In this document: piece after piece, positions 1 to 5,277 of the stretch
Layout: each line of letters begins with the position of its first letter
Numbering within the stretch: position 1 is the first letter of the stretch
Source of the DNA: Thermoplasmata archaeon
GTDB lineage: Archaea > Thermoplasmatota > Thermoplasmata > SG8-5 > JAGLSY01
Assembly (NCBI GenBank): GCA_023135545.1
Contig: JAGLSY010000244.1
Location: forward strand, 1-8,537
Length of the DNA stretch: 8,537 nt
Direction: 5' to 3'
Made by a program: the position numbers and the translations under genes
Notes under the pieces: model-generated
What the model saw: the letters and a program-made list of their open reading frames with translations, nothing else
Databases searched by the model: none
Told to the model about the DNA's origin: nothing

Positions 1-471
1 AAGACCTGGGGAAAGGATGGATATGTCAAAGCCGTGAATGACCTGAACATGCAGGATAATAATTTCAAAGAGGGGCAATGGTACGACATTCAATTCAGTG
101 AAAAATTGTTGGAGTGGATATACAAAAACAAGGGGGCGGACTCGGTTATCAAGTGCGGCAATTACACAGTGAAGGACCTTGGGATGTTCGCATATATAGT
201 CAGATTCGCCAATATCAAAAAGATCATAAGCCGTGCCCCGGAGAGCCACAGCGAGGCCTTTAGGGGCGGGGTTCTCAGGGTGAACATGCAGGACAATGGA
301 GCCATTATAAGGATGAGGGATACCGCGGTAAGTGATTACTCCTGCCAGGCGTGGCTGGGATGCTTCATGGGCACGCTGGAGATGACCAACACGAAGGGAA
401 CGGTCAAGGAGAGGCAGTGCCAGCGCAAGGACGGAGTTTCCCACTGCGAGTTCGTTATGGAGTGGGAATAG
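1..471 (+). CDS. V4R / heme-NO-binding-like domain protein (5' partial)
   Basis: The reading frame is open from base 1, so the N-terminus lies outside the window; a GTG at 34 is in frame but is unlikely to be the true start because the homologous-looking sequence begins before it (TWGKDGYVKAVNDL). About 156 residues are visible, ending at a TAG. The C-terminal pattern, CQRKDGVSHCEFVMEWE, with a basic/Gly turn between two cysteines followed by a beta strand ending in W, is typical of the V4R/HNOB/DUF2378-like superfamily of small ligand-binding alpha/beta domains. Family members act as sensory or scaffold domains in bacteria and archaea; the ligand here cannot be told from sequence. No membrane segment is visible. 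The next gene starts 35 bp downstream on the same strand and is not obviously related in function. Superfamily membership is my inference from the C-terminal motif and overall length; the exact family is uncertain. Confidence 0.6.
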   Translation, partial: KTWGKDGYVKAVNDLNMQDNNFKEGQWYDIQFSEKLLEWIYKNKGADSVIKCGNYTVKDLGMFAYIVRFANIKKIISRAPESHSEAFRGGVLRVNMQDNGAIIRMRDTAVSDYSCQAWLGCFMGTLEMTNTKGTVKERQCQRKDGVSHCEFVMEWE

Positions 472-475
472 AAAG

Positions 476-484
476 CAATTATAG
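476..484 (+). promoter_or_regulatory. Weak TATA-like box for the M20 hydrolase gene
   Basis: The AT-rich AATTATAGG lies about 25 nt upstream of the ATG at 506, the spacing expected between an archaeal TATA box and a transcription start at the initiator codon. It is a poor match to the consensus and is inferred mainly from position. Confidence 0.3.
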
Positions 485-505
485 GAGCATGGCTATCCGG
501 GTTCA

Positions 506-1591
506 ATGAATGTTGTAGACCTAACCAAAAAACTTATCGCGATACACAGCACCCTCGGGAAAACCACTGAAATCGAAGATTTTGTCGCAGAAGAATTATC
601 TGATTGTGTCAGGACAGAGCTTGTCGAGGTGAAAGGCAAAGGCCGCTGCGTTGTCGCAAAATCTATCATAAATGATGCAAAACCAGTCATTCTTCTCAAT
701 GGCCATCTTGACACGGTGGAGGTGTGCAAGGGCTGGACCAAAGAGCCCTTTAAGCCAACTGTCGAGGGTGACAGGCTCTTTGGTCTGGGAAGCGTCGATA
801 TGAAGGGCGGAGTTGCGATAGCCATCATGGTTTTCAAGGAGGCCGTGGAAATGGGGCTCAACGTCATCTTTGTCGGAACAATCGACGAAGAAGGAGATTC
901 GGCCGGGGGATTCGCAGTAAAGGAAGAACTTGAGAAGCTGGCCGTTAAGCCGGATATCTGTTTGATAACCGAGCCGACCAATGATAAGATAATGATGGGA
1001 TGCTGTGGAAGGTATATTATTGATGTCAAGGTGAACGGGCTCAGCGCCCACGGTGCAGTGCCTCAGAAAGGGGTGAACGCCATCGTGGAAGCGGGTAGAT
1101 TTGTTTCGCAACTTGATAAATTACCACTGCTCGACCACGAAATACTTGGAGCTGGCTCTGTATGTCCTTTGGATATTTCGGGAGGCACGTCAACCCTTTC
1201 GGTTCCAGAAGAATGCAGGATAAAGATCGACAGGCATGTGGTTCCAGGCGAAACCCCGGAAAGCGTCATGGGAGATATGAGAAAACTGGCAGATTCTATC
1301 GGCAGCCAGGCAACCTTCGGCATAATGCCCAATAAAGAGAGACCTACGCCCTTCCTTGAGCCCTACATCACTACGCGATCAGATATGCTGGCACAGAAGT
1401 TCGTGGATGTCGTGGGCGGGGAGATCACATATGGAAAATCTGTGGGCGATTACAACGTGTTTTCGACCATTGCCCCGACCATTGTCCACGGACCAGTTGG
1501 TGATAACTGGCACAGTGCTGATGAGTGGGTCAGCATTTCGTCAATCGAACGGTGTCTGGAGAATTACCGAAAATTCTTTTTATCTTTTTAA
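506..1591 (+). CDS. M20 family metallohydrolase (ArgE/DapE/carboxypeptidase-like)
   Basis: This 361-residue cytosolic enzyme is a di-zinc hydrolase of the M20 family, which removes acyl groups or amino acids from small amide substrates. The family residues are all visible: H67 and D69 in GHLDTV, the bridging D98 in GSVDMKGG, the general base E128 and ligand E129 in TIDEEG, E156 in TEPT, the dimer-domain histidine H182 in SAHGAVP, and the last ligand H336 in NWHSADEW. Length and domain order (catalytic, dimerisation, catalytic) fit an intact enzyme. The ATG at 506 places HLDT at the usual distance from the N-terminus. A TATA-like AATTATAGG near 476-484 lies about 25 nt upstream and no good Shine-Dalgarno site is present, so the mRNA may be leaderless. 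Substrate (acetylornithine, succinyl-diaminopimelate, LysW-linked amino acids or a dipeptide) cannot be decided; no biosynthetic neighbours are present. Confidence 0.92.
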   Translation: MNVVDLTKKLIAIHSTLGKTTEIEDFVAEELSDCVRTELVEVKGKGRCVVAKSIINDAKPVILLNGHLDTVEVCKGWTKEPFKPTVEGDRLFGLGSVDMKGGVAIAIMVFKEAVEMGLNVIFVGTIDEEGDSAGGFAVKEELEKLAVKPDICLITEPTNDKIMMGCCGRYIIDVKVNGLSAHGAVPQKGVNAIVEAGRFVSQLDKLPLLDHEILGAGSVCPLDISGGTSTLSVPEECRIKIDRHVVPGETPESVMGDMRKLADSIGSQATFGIMPNKERPTPFLEPYITTRSDMLAQKFVDVVGGEITYGKSVGDYNVFSTIAPTIVHGPVGDNWHSADEWVSISSIERCLENYRKFFLSF

Positions 1592-1644
1592 AACAAGCTA
1601 TCATCTATCAAGTATTTCAGACAATAACTTTATCTATCATCTGT

Positions 1645-1661
1645 CTTTCACTCTGTGAAAG
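1645..1661 (+). promoter_or_regulatory. Perfect 7-bp palindrome just upstream of the rpl18a RBS
   Basis: CTTTCAC at 1645-1651 and GTGAAAG at 1655-1661 form a perfect inverted repeat around TCT. Its last base is the first base of the GGTGAG Shine-Dalgarno site (1661-1666). A TATA-like CTTTATCT near 1628-1635 would start transcription around 1655, so the palindrome would straddle the start site and fit a DNA operator. If transcription begins further upstream it would instead form a hairpin touching the ribosome-binding site. A 9-bp direct repeat CTATCATCT at 1598-1606 and 1634-1642 also lies in this 78-bp gap. Function is inferred only. Confidence 0.4.
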
Positions 1662-1669
1662 GTGAGAAT

Positions 1670-1900
1670 ATGAAGGCTTTCAAAGTATCTGGAACATTCC
1701 TGATGGGAAGGGACATGCAGCCCTTTACCAAAGAAGTGGCCGCCGAGGACAAGAATGACGCAGAGGAGCAGGTCTACTCCATAATGGGGAGCAAGCACGG
1801 TGTCAAGAGGTTCAGGATCAAGATAGAGAATATCACACCCATGAAGACAGAGGATGTTAAAGACCCGGTGATAATCCACAAGATAGGGGCTGACAAGTGA
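1670..1900 (+). CDS. rpl18a: 50S ribosomal protein L18Ae (LX)
   Basis: This 76-residue protein matches archaeal ribosomal protein L18Ae, formerly LX, a large-subunit protein. The N-terminus MKAFKVSGTFLMG, the central alternation of AEDKNDAEEQVYS and the basic strand KHGVKRFRIKIENI are characteristic. An in-frame GTG at 1655 would add five residues, but the ATG at 1670 is preceded by GGTGAG at 1661-1666 and starts with the conserved MKAF, so I chose it. It opens a three-gene operon: its TGA overlaps the ATG of the prefoldin gene by one base (TGATG), implying translational coupling. In many archaea rpl39e, rpl31e and eif6 precede this gene; here an M20 hydrolase is upstream instead, so the ribosomal part of the cluster is shortened at this locus. 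Confidence 0.95.
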   Translation: MKAFKVSGTFLMGRDMQPFTKEVAAEDKNDAEEQVYSIMGSKHGVKRFRIKIENITPMKTEDVKDPVIIHKIGADK

Positions 1901-2316
1901 TGAATGAAGAGGAAATCCAGCAGGTAGGTATGCAACTGGAAAGCCACAGGGAGCAGATGGAAGGCCTGAGGCAGCAGGAGGAACTTATCAGAAACCTCAA
2001 CAACGAGTACATGAGGGCCAGGGATACCCTCCTTAACATGATGAAGCGCTCCCCGGATGAAGAGATGCTGGTGCCCATCGGCGGAAATTATTTTATATTT
2101 GCCAGGGTGGACAAGCCGGAAAAGGCCATAGGAAGCGTCGGCATGAACATCGCCGCCGAGGAATCCACGGAAAAGGCGGTCGAGAGGCTGGACAAGAGGA
2201 TCGCCGAACTCAGCGATGCCGGAACCAAGCTGGCACAATCAATGCAGGAACTGGACGGTAAGATAATGGCGTTGACAGACCAGCTCCAGAAAGAATATGC
2301 CAAGCAGATGGAATAA
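1900..2316 (+). CDS. pfdA: Prefoldin subunit alpha
   Basis: This 138-residue protein is the alpha subunit of archaeal prefoldin, the hexameric jellyfish-shaped holdase that captures unfolded chains and hands them to the group II chaperonin in the cytosol. The architecture is clear: an N-terminal coiled-coil helix (about residues 2-50, rich in E, Q, R and L), the beta-hairpin core with LVPIGGNYFIFARVDKPEKAIGSVGMNIAAEES (split over residues 57-90), and a C-terminal coiled-coil helix (91-137). The motif VPIGG followed by a GVG-like turn (GSVGM) is the alpha-subunit signature and separates it from the beta subunit. The ATG at 1900 overlaps the rpl18a stop; a GTG one codon earlier is also possible. 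Co-transcription with a ribosomal protein and ftsY links it to nascent-chain handling. Confidence 0.95.
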   Translation: MNEEEIQQVGMQLESHREQMEGLRQQEELIRNLNNEYMRARDTLLNMMKRSPDEEMLVPIGGNYFIFARVDKPEKAIGSVGMNIAAEESTEKAVERLDKRIAELSDAGTKLAQSMQELDGKIMALTDQLQKEYAKQME

Positions 2317-2330
2317 GTGCCAGTGGTATT

Positions 2331-3260
2331 ATGTTCAAATTTCTCAAGAGCAAACTGGAAGGGTTCAAGAAACAGACCAGCGAGGAGTTATCGAGCCCGG
2401 CCATATCCGAGGATGATGGAAAGCGGATCAAAGAGGGAAAGCTTGATGAATTACTCTGGGACCTGGAAGTCGGGCTTTTGGAGGCAGATGTGGCCGTCGA
2501 GGTAATCGAGGAGCTGAAGGAGAATCTTAAAAAAGAACTGCTGGGCAAGCGTGTGAAGAGGGGTGCGGATTTAGAAAAAGCCATCAATGACAGCTTGAAA
2601 ACATCGCTGACCAACATACTGGACGCCAAGCCCTTTGACCTGGACCAGTTCATCGAGAGCCGGGAAAAGCCAGTCAAGCTCATGTTCGTGGGAGTCAACG
2701 GAACAGGAAAAACAACCGCCATTGCCAAAATCGCTTTCAGGCTGAAGAAGATGGGGAGAACATGTGTGCTGGCCGCCGGAGACACCTTCCGGGCCGGGGC
2801 GATAGAGCAGCTGACCATTCATTCGGAAAATCTGGGAATCAAGATCATCAAACACCAGGCCGGGAGCGACCCCGCGGCCGTGGCATACGATGCCGTAGAG
2901 CATGCCAAGGCCAGGTTCAAGGACATCGTGCTGATCGACACTGCCGGCAGGATGCAGACCAACATAAATCTGATGGACGAGATGAAGAAGATAAAGCGGG
3001 TGGCGGAGCCAGACCTCGTAATCTTCGTCGGTGACTCGCTTGCCGGGAACGATGCGGTGGAGCAGGCGACAAAGTTTGACGAGGCCATCGGGATCGATGT
3101 CGCCATCCTGACAAAGATAGATGCAGATGCCAAGGGAGGCGCGGCACTTTCAATAGCCCATGCGGTCGGAAAGCCCATAATATTTGTGGGTACTGGCCAG
3201 GGATACGAGGAACTGGAAAAATTCGATGCCCAGTGGATGATAGGCAAGATATTCGGTTGA
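2331..3260 (+). CDS. ftsY: Signal recognition particle receptor FtsY
   Basis: This 309-residue GTPase is the SRP receptor, which docks SRP54-bound ribosomes at the membrane so membrane and secreted proteins are inserted during translation. The N domain (about 1-110) is a helical bundle starting with a basic amphipathic helix MFKFLKSKLEGFKK that probably mediates membrane contact; the long acidic A domain of bacterial FtsY is absent, as usual in archaea. The NG GTPase motifs are complete: P-loop GVNGTGKTT (121-129), DTFRAGA (151-157), DTAGR (203-207), TKIDADAKGG (261-270) and GTGQGYEEL (287-295). The ATG is 14 bp after the pfdA stop and no strong Shine-Dalgarno site is visible, so translation may depend on coupling. 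It is the last gene of the rpl18a-pfdA-ftsY operon. Confidence 0.97.
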   Translation: MFKFLKSKLEGFKKQTSEELSSPAISEDDGKRIKEGKLDELLWDLEVGLLEADVAVEVIEELKENLKKELLGKRVKRGADLEKAINDSLKTSLTNILDAKPFDLDQFIESREKPVKLMFVGVNGTGKTTAIAKIAFRLKKMGRTCVLAAGDTFRAGAIEQLTIHSENLGIKIIKHQAGSDPAAVAYDAVEHAKARFKDIVLIDTAGRMQTNINLMDEMKKIKRVAEPDLVIFVGDSLAGNDAVEQATKFDEAIGIDVAILTKIDADAKGGAALSIAHAVGKPIIFVGTGQGYEELEKFDAQWMIGKIFG

Positions 3261-3301
3261 TTTGCCAGTACGGGATGATTATTCAGGCTCGGCAGCAAAC
3301 A

Positions 3302-3310
3302 TTTTATTAA
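3302..3310 (+). promoter_or_regulatory. TATA-like box for tRNA-Leu
   Basis: TTTTATTAA lies about 35 nt upstream of the mature tRNA 5' end, which would give a start near 3331 and a leader of about 10 nt. The same nonamer recurs upstream of the structured RNA candidate at 3432-3440. Confidence 0.5.
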
Positions 3311-3340
3311 CATCCTGATTTTACAGGTGAACATTCATAT

Positions 3341-3424
3341 GCAGGGATAGCCAAGCCTGGTCAACGGCGCTAGATTCAGGGTCTAGTTCTTAGTGATTCG
3401 CCGGTTCGAATCCGGTTCCCTGCA
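3341..3424 (+). tRNA. tRNA-Leu (anticodon CAG)
   Basis: The 84-nt sequence folds as a class II tRNA. The acceptor stem pairs GCAGGGA (3341-3347) with TCCCTGC (3417-3423), with discriminator A3424. The D stem is GCC/GGC (3350-3352/3366-3368) around a loop containing GG. The anticodon stem CTAGA/TCTAG (3370-3374/3382-3386) encloses loop TTCAGGG, giving anticodon CAG at 3377-3379, which reads the leucine codon CUG. A long variable arm (3387-3399) and T arm GCCGG-TTCGAAT-CCGGT follow, with one G-T pair. The long variable arm and the A discriminator both fit leucine. There is no intron and no encoded CCA. A T-rich stretch right after it (TCTTTTT, 3428-3434) probably ends the transcript. Confidence 0.97.
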
Positions 3425-3426
3425 TA
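3413..3426 (+). repeat. 14-bp direct repeat, copy 1 (tRNA-Leu 3' end)
   Basis: CGGTTCCCTGCATA covers the last T-stem bases, acceptor 3' strand, discriminator and two flanking bases of tRNA-Leu. The identical 14-mer occurs at 3582-3595, and both copies are followed by a similar T-rich run. Confidence 0.9.
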
Positions 3427-3429
3427 ATC

Positions 3430-3442
3430 TTTTTATTAATAA
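3430..3442 (+). promoter_or_regulatory. T-run and TATA-like box between tRNA and RNA candidate
   Basis: The stretch TTTTTATTAATAA doubles as the terminator T-run of the tRNA and as a TATA-like element. If used as a promoter, transcription would start near 3460, just before the stems of the RNA candidate. Confidence 0.45.
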
Positions 3443-3459
3443 TCGGGAACTATTGGAGG

Positions 3460-3600
3460 ATTCGAAAGAACACCGCCGTATGCCCATCATTAACCAGTAG
3501 CTAAACGCAGAGATTTAACTCTGCGAGTTCGGGCATATGGCCTACGGACGGGAACATTTGGCCACAGGCCAATTGTTTACGCGGTTCCCTGCATATTCTT
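3460..3600 (+). ncRNA. Candidate structured non-coding RNA after tRNA-Leu
   Basis: This gene-free stretch holds three strong stems. An 11-bp stem pairs 3475-3485 with 3531-3541 (one G-U). Inside it sits a perfect 7-bp hairpin, CGCAGAG/CTCTGCG (3506-3512/3519-3525), with loop ATTTAA. Downstream, GGGAAC/GTTCCC (3550-3555/3584-3589) encloses TTGGCC-ACA-GGCCAA (3558-3572), leaving a strongly asymmetric internal loop. A TATA-like element at 3430-3442 would place the 5' end near 3460, and the T-rich TTCTTTTC at 3596-3603 could end it; both ends are estimates. No ORF with a ribosome-binding site covers it, and the downstream protein gene is on the other strand, so it is not a leader for a plus-strand gene. 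I could not match it to SRP RNA, RNase P RNA, box C/D RNA or a known riboswitch. The last 14 bases of the structured part copy the tRNA gene end. Confidence 0.5.
3582..3595 (+). repeat. 14-bp direct repeat, copy 2 (end of RNA candidate)
   Basis: This is an exact copy of the tRNA-Leu 3' end, 169 bp downstream. Here GTTCCC pairs with GGGAAC at 3550-3555 instead of with a GCAGGGA acceptor strand. It may be an att-like footprint, a relic of a tandem tRNA gene, or a shared 3'-processing signal. Confidence 0.85.
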
Positions 3601-3666
3601 TTCTAAAAAATTAAAGAAGCCCCGACCTTGATCAGGGCATTATGGCTCTCTATTTCAGAAGAGCCA
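3600..3666 (-). terminator. Terminator of the secreted-protein gene
   Basis: Read on the minus strand after the stop at 3680, a hairpin TGGCTCT/AGAGCCA (3643-3649/3660-3666) is followed by a second imperfect stem with GCCC/GGGC ends (3618-3638) and then by a T-rich run (complement of 3600-3617, containing six consecutive T). This fits transcription termination between convergent units. Confidence 0.55.
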
Positions 3667-3679
3667 GTCAGTCATTCCA

Positions 3680-4906
3680 TCACGGCGGGCAGTAAACGCC
3701 TGCCTCGGAATCGTCAACCACAAGGTTTCCATTGACAGATATCTTCAGATGTGTCTGGTCCAGTCCCCATCCTCTTCCATAGACATCATATGTGCCGTCA
3801 AGGCATATGGTCTCTCCGGGCTCGATACTGGCAATTGACCACATCTCTACCGGATCGCCGGCCAGCCATTGCCCCTGGAAAAGATTCATCTGGCCATGGT
3901 AATCCCATATGGTCACATCGTTATGGCGCTCCTGGATGGCAGTTATCTCCAGGCCCTCTATCGCCACGCTCTCCTGGTTGGTAATATGAATTCTGAATTG
4001 GACCGGGTTCGAGTGGTTGTACAGGGGATAGACTCCGTAGTCCTTCTCAGGTATCACGAAAGTCTGGTTGAAAGGTATGTGAGTAAGTTGCTCTGGGTAA
4101 TTGCCGGATGTGTGAAACCATATGCCGGATTCGTTCACGATGGTCTGGTCTGCCGGGTCCAGGTATTCTATCCAGTATCCAAAGTTGGGGTTCTCCGGAG
4201 GACTAGCTGGCTCATCTATTGGTAATTCGTCTGGAATTTCTTCAGGCAGGTCCGGTATCTCATCTGGCTCCTCGTCAGGAATAACCTCGGGCAGTTCCTC
4301 GACATCCGGTTCCCCTGCGATTACCAGGGTGGTGGATAGGAACTTGCCTGGAGTTCTGTACGGGAAAGTTGTTGTTTCACCATCCGGGCTGCTGGGCAGT
4401 CCCACCATCTCTGCATGAATCAATATGTCCAAACGGCCGTCTTCCATAATTTCAGCGTCCATGGGGATAGCATATTCATAGCATTCCGGGCTGTGTGAAA
4501 ATATCACATCCTGGCTGTTTCCCATGTTGTCTTTCAGGTCGATTATTCCGTCCCTGTTCCAGTCAATCTTGACCCCCTGGCCATCATCGGCCATTGCCGC
4601 TCCTCCGCGTGTTACCTGGGCGCATATGTAGATGTAATCCAGGTCATTGATAACATAAACGTCCCCGACCGGAGATTCTTCTTCTGTGCACCAGAGATTT
4701 CCAATTATTGAATTAAGGGGCCACTCGCCGGTCACCTCACCGTCTATCTGGTGAGCCGGTATCGTTCCCCAAGAGGTCTGATGCACTTCTCCGTCTGTCT
4801 CGTACACCTCGCTGGCACTACCTGTACCCCACACGAAAAATGTGGCAGACAGCAACAGCATCATGGAGACGAACATTGCACCTATTTTTGGAGTTATTAT
4901 TTTCAT
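3680..4906 (-). CDS. Secreted two-domain protein with calcium-loop motif, unknown function
   Basis: This 408-residue protein has a clear signal peptide: basic start, hydrophobic core at about 9-26, likely cleavage near the SAS at 30-32. An N-terminal domain (about 38-198) contains strands such as GDVYVINDLDYIYICAQV and an EF-hand/dockerin-like loop D115-W-N117-R-D119-G-I-I-D123. An acidic, proline-rich linker (199-240) made of repeated E/D-I-P or E/D-L-P units leads to a beta-rich C-terminal domain (241-408). There are five cysteines and several N-glycosylation sequons (NES, NQT, NHS); no C-terminal membrane anchor or sorting motif is seen, so the mature form is probably released or bound non-covalently at the surface. 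The start ATG is preceded by GAGGT (4914-4918) and by a TATA-like box at 4939-4948. I do not recognise a family; a binding or surface-layer-associated role is only a guess. Confidence 0.85.
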   Translation of the reverse strand: MKIITPKIGAMFVSMMLLLSATFFVWGTGSASEVYETDGEVHQTSWGTIPAHQIDGEVTGEWPLNSIIGNLWCTEEESPVGDVYVINDLDYIYICAQVTRGGAAMADDGQGVKIDWNRDGIIDLKDNMGNSQDVIFSHSPECYEYAIPMDAEIMEDGRLDILIHAEMVGLPSSPDGETTTFPYRTPGKFLSTTLVIAGEPDVEELPEVIPDEEPDEIPDLPEEIPDELPIDEPASPPENPNFGYWIEYLDPADQTIVNESGIWFHTSGNYPEQLTHIPFNQTFVIPEKDYGVYPLYNHSNPVQFRIHITNQESVAIEGLEITAIQERHNDVTIWDYHGQMNLFQGQWLAGDPVEMWSIASIEPGETICLDGTYDVYGRGWGLDQTHLKISVNGNLVVDDSEAGVYCPP

Positions 4907-5092
4907 TTAATCTACCTCGAATATATCATTGATTTCTGAATATAAAAGATATTCATGGGACTTCCACGGGAATTCCCACCCCTGCAAATTTCCTCTCGTC
5001 ATTTCTTCCACCTCATGTTGCATATATTGTACAAAGGAGTTAAAAACATTTTTGGTCCTATCATCCATTTGATAGATCGTATTCACAGGCAT
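4907..5092 (-). CDS. Possible small protein (61 aa)
   Basis: A 61-codon frame ends with a TAA directly abutting the ATG of the secreted-protein gene. Its C-terminal part (GWEFPWKSHEYLLYSEINDIFEV) has a protein-like mix of aromatic and acidic residues, and it has no membrane segment or cysteine. A TATA-like decamer at 5148-5157 lies suitably upstream, giving a leader of about 33 nt, but no Shine-Dalgarno site precedes the ATG at 5092; an internal Met at residue 9 is an alternative start. The downstream gene has its own TATA box inside this frame, which weakens the case for an operon. I do not recognise it. It may be a real small cytosolic protein or chance. Confidence 0.35.
   Translation of the reverse strand: MPVNTIYQMDDRTKNVFNSFVQYMQHEVEEMTRGNLQGWEFPWKSHEYLLYSEINDIFEVD
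4939..4948 (-). promoter_or_regulatory. TATA box of the secreted-protein gene
   Basis: On the minus strand this reads CTTTTATATT, close to the archaeal TATA consensus, about 37 nt upstream of the ATG at 4906. It would give a short leader of about 10 nt containing the GAGGT Shine-Dalgarno site. The identical decamer occurs at 5148-5157 in the same orientation. Confidence 0.55.
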
Positions 5093-5147
5093 CGAGACAA
5101 ATTATTTCAATGATAGTACTAAAGTAGACTTGTACGCTCTTTTGTGT

Positions 5148-5157
5148 AATATAAAAG
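5148..5157 (-). promoter_or_regulatory. TATA-like decamer in the divergent intergenic region
   Basis: CTTTTATATT on the minus strand is identical to the box at 4939-4948 and could drive the 61-aa frame. Read on the plus strand as AATATAAAAG it could also be a box for rightward transcription, but htpX has a better-placed element at 5249-5260. Confidence 0.45.
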
Positions 5158-5248
5158 TGTATTGGTACGGTGTTTTGTATTAGGCTCTCGAGCAGTTGGT
5201 TTACGGGAGGTCAGCAGCAGCATCTCTTTTGGTTTTCCGCCGACAGCC

Positions 5249-5260
5249 TTATATTTAAAT
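5249..5260 (+). promoter_or_regulatory. TATA box of htpX, implying a leaderless transcript
   Basis: TTATATTTAAAT is a strong TATA match whose centre is about 25 nt upstream of the ATG at 5278, so transcription should start at or next to the start codon. An AGGGGA at 5268-5273 could serve as a ribosome-binding site only if transcription began earlier. Confidence 0.6.
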
Positions 5261-5277
5261 TGAATATAGGGGATTTC

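Noticed and set aside
493..1111. Long minus-strand frames opposite the M20 hydrolase
   Set aside because: They are low-complexity Ser/Thr/Pro-rich or lack any family signature, and they lie antisense to a gene with complete catalytic motifs.
506..1591. Specific naming of the M20 enzyme as ArgE, DapE or LysK
   Set aside because: The metal ligands are shared across the family and no pathway neighbours are present to choose a substrate.
2210..2818. 202-codon minus-strand frame opposite pfdA and ftsY
   Set aside because: It is Ser/Leu-rich shadow coding across two well-identified genes, with no motif of its own.
3550..3595. Box H/ACA guide RNA hairpin
   Set aside because: There are two stacked stems and an ATA three bases after the lower stem, but the internal loop is too lopsided for a pseudouridylation pocket and no kink-turn loop is present.
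3425..3595. Integrated mobile element at tRNA-Leu
   Set aside because: Only 169 bp separate the repeats and no integrase or other mobile gene is present in the window; it is kept only as a possible footprint.
5205..5211. Strong Shine-Dalgarno-like GGGAGGT upstream of htpX
   Set aside because: No start codon lies within a usable distance, and the htpX promoter is downstream of it.
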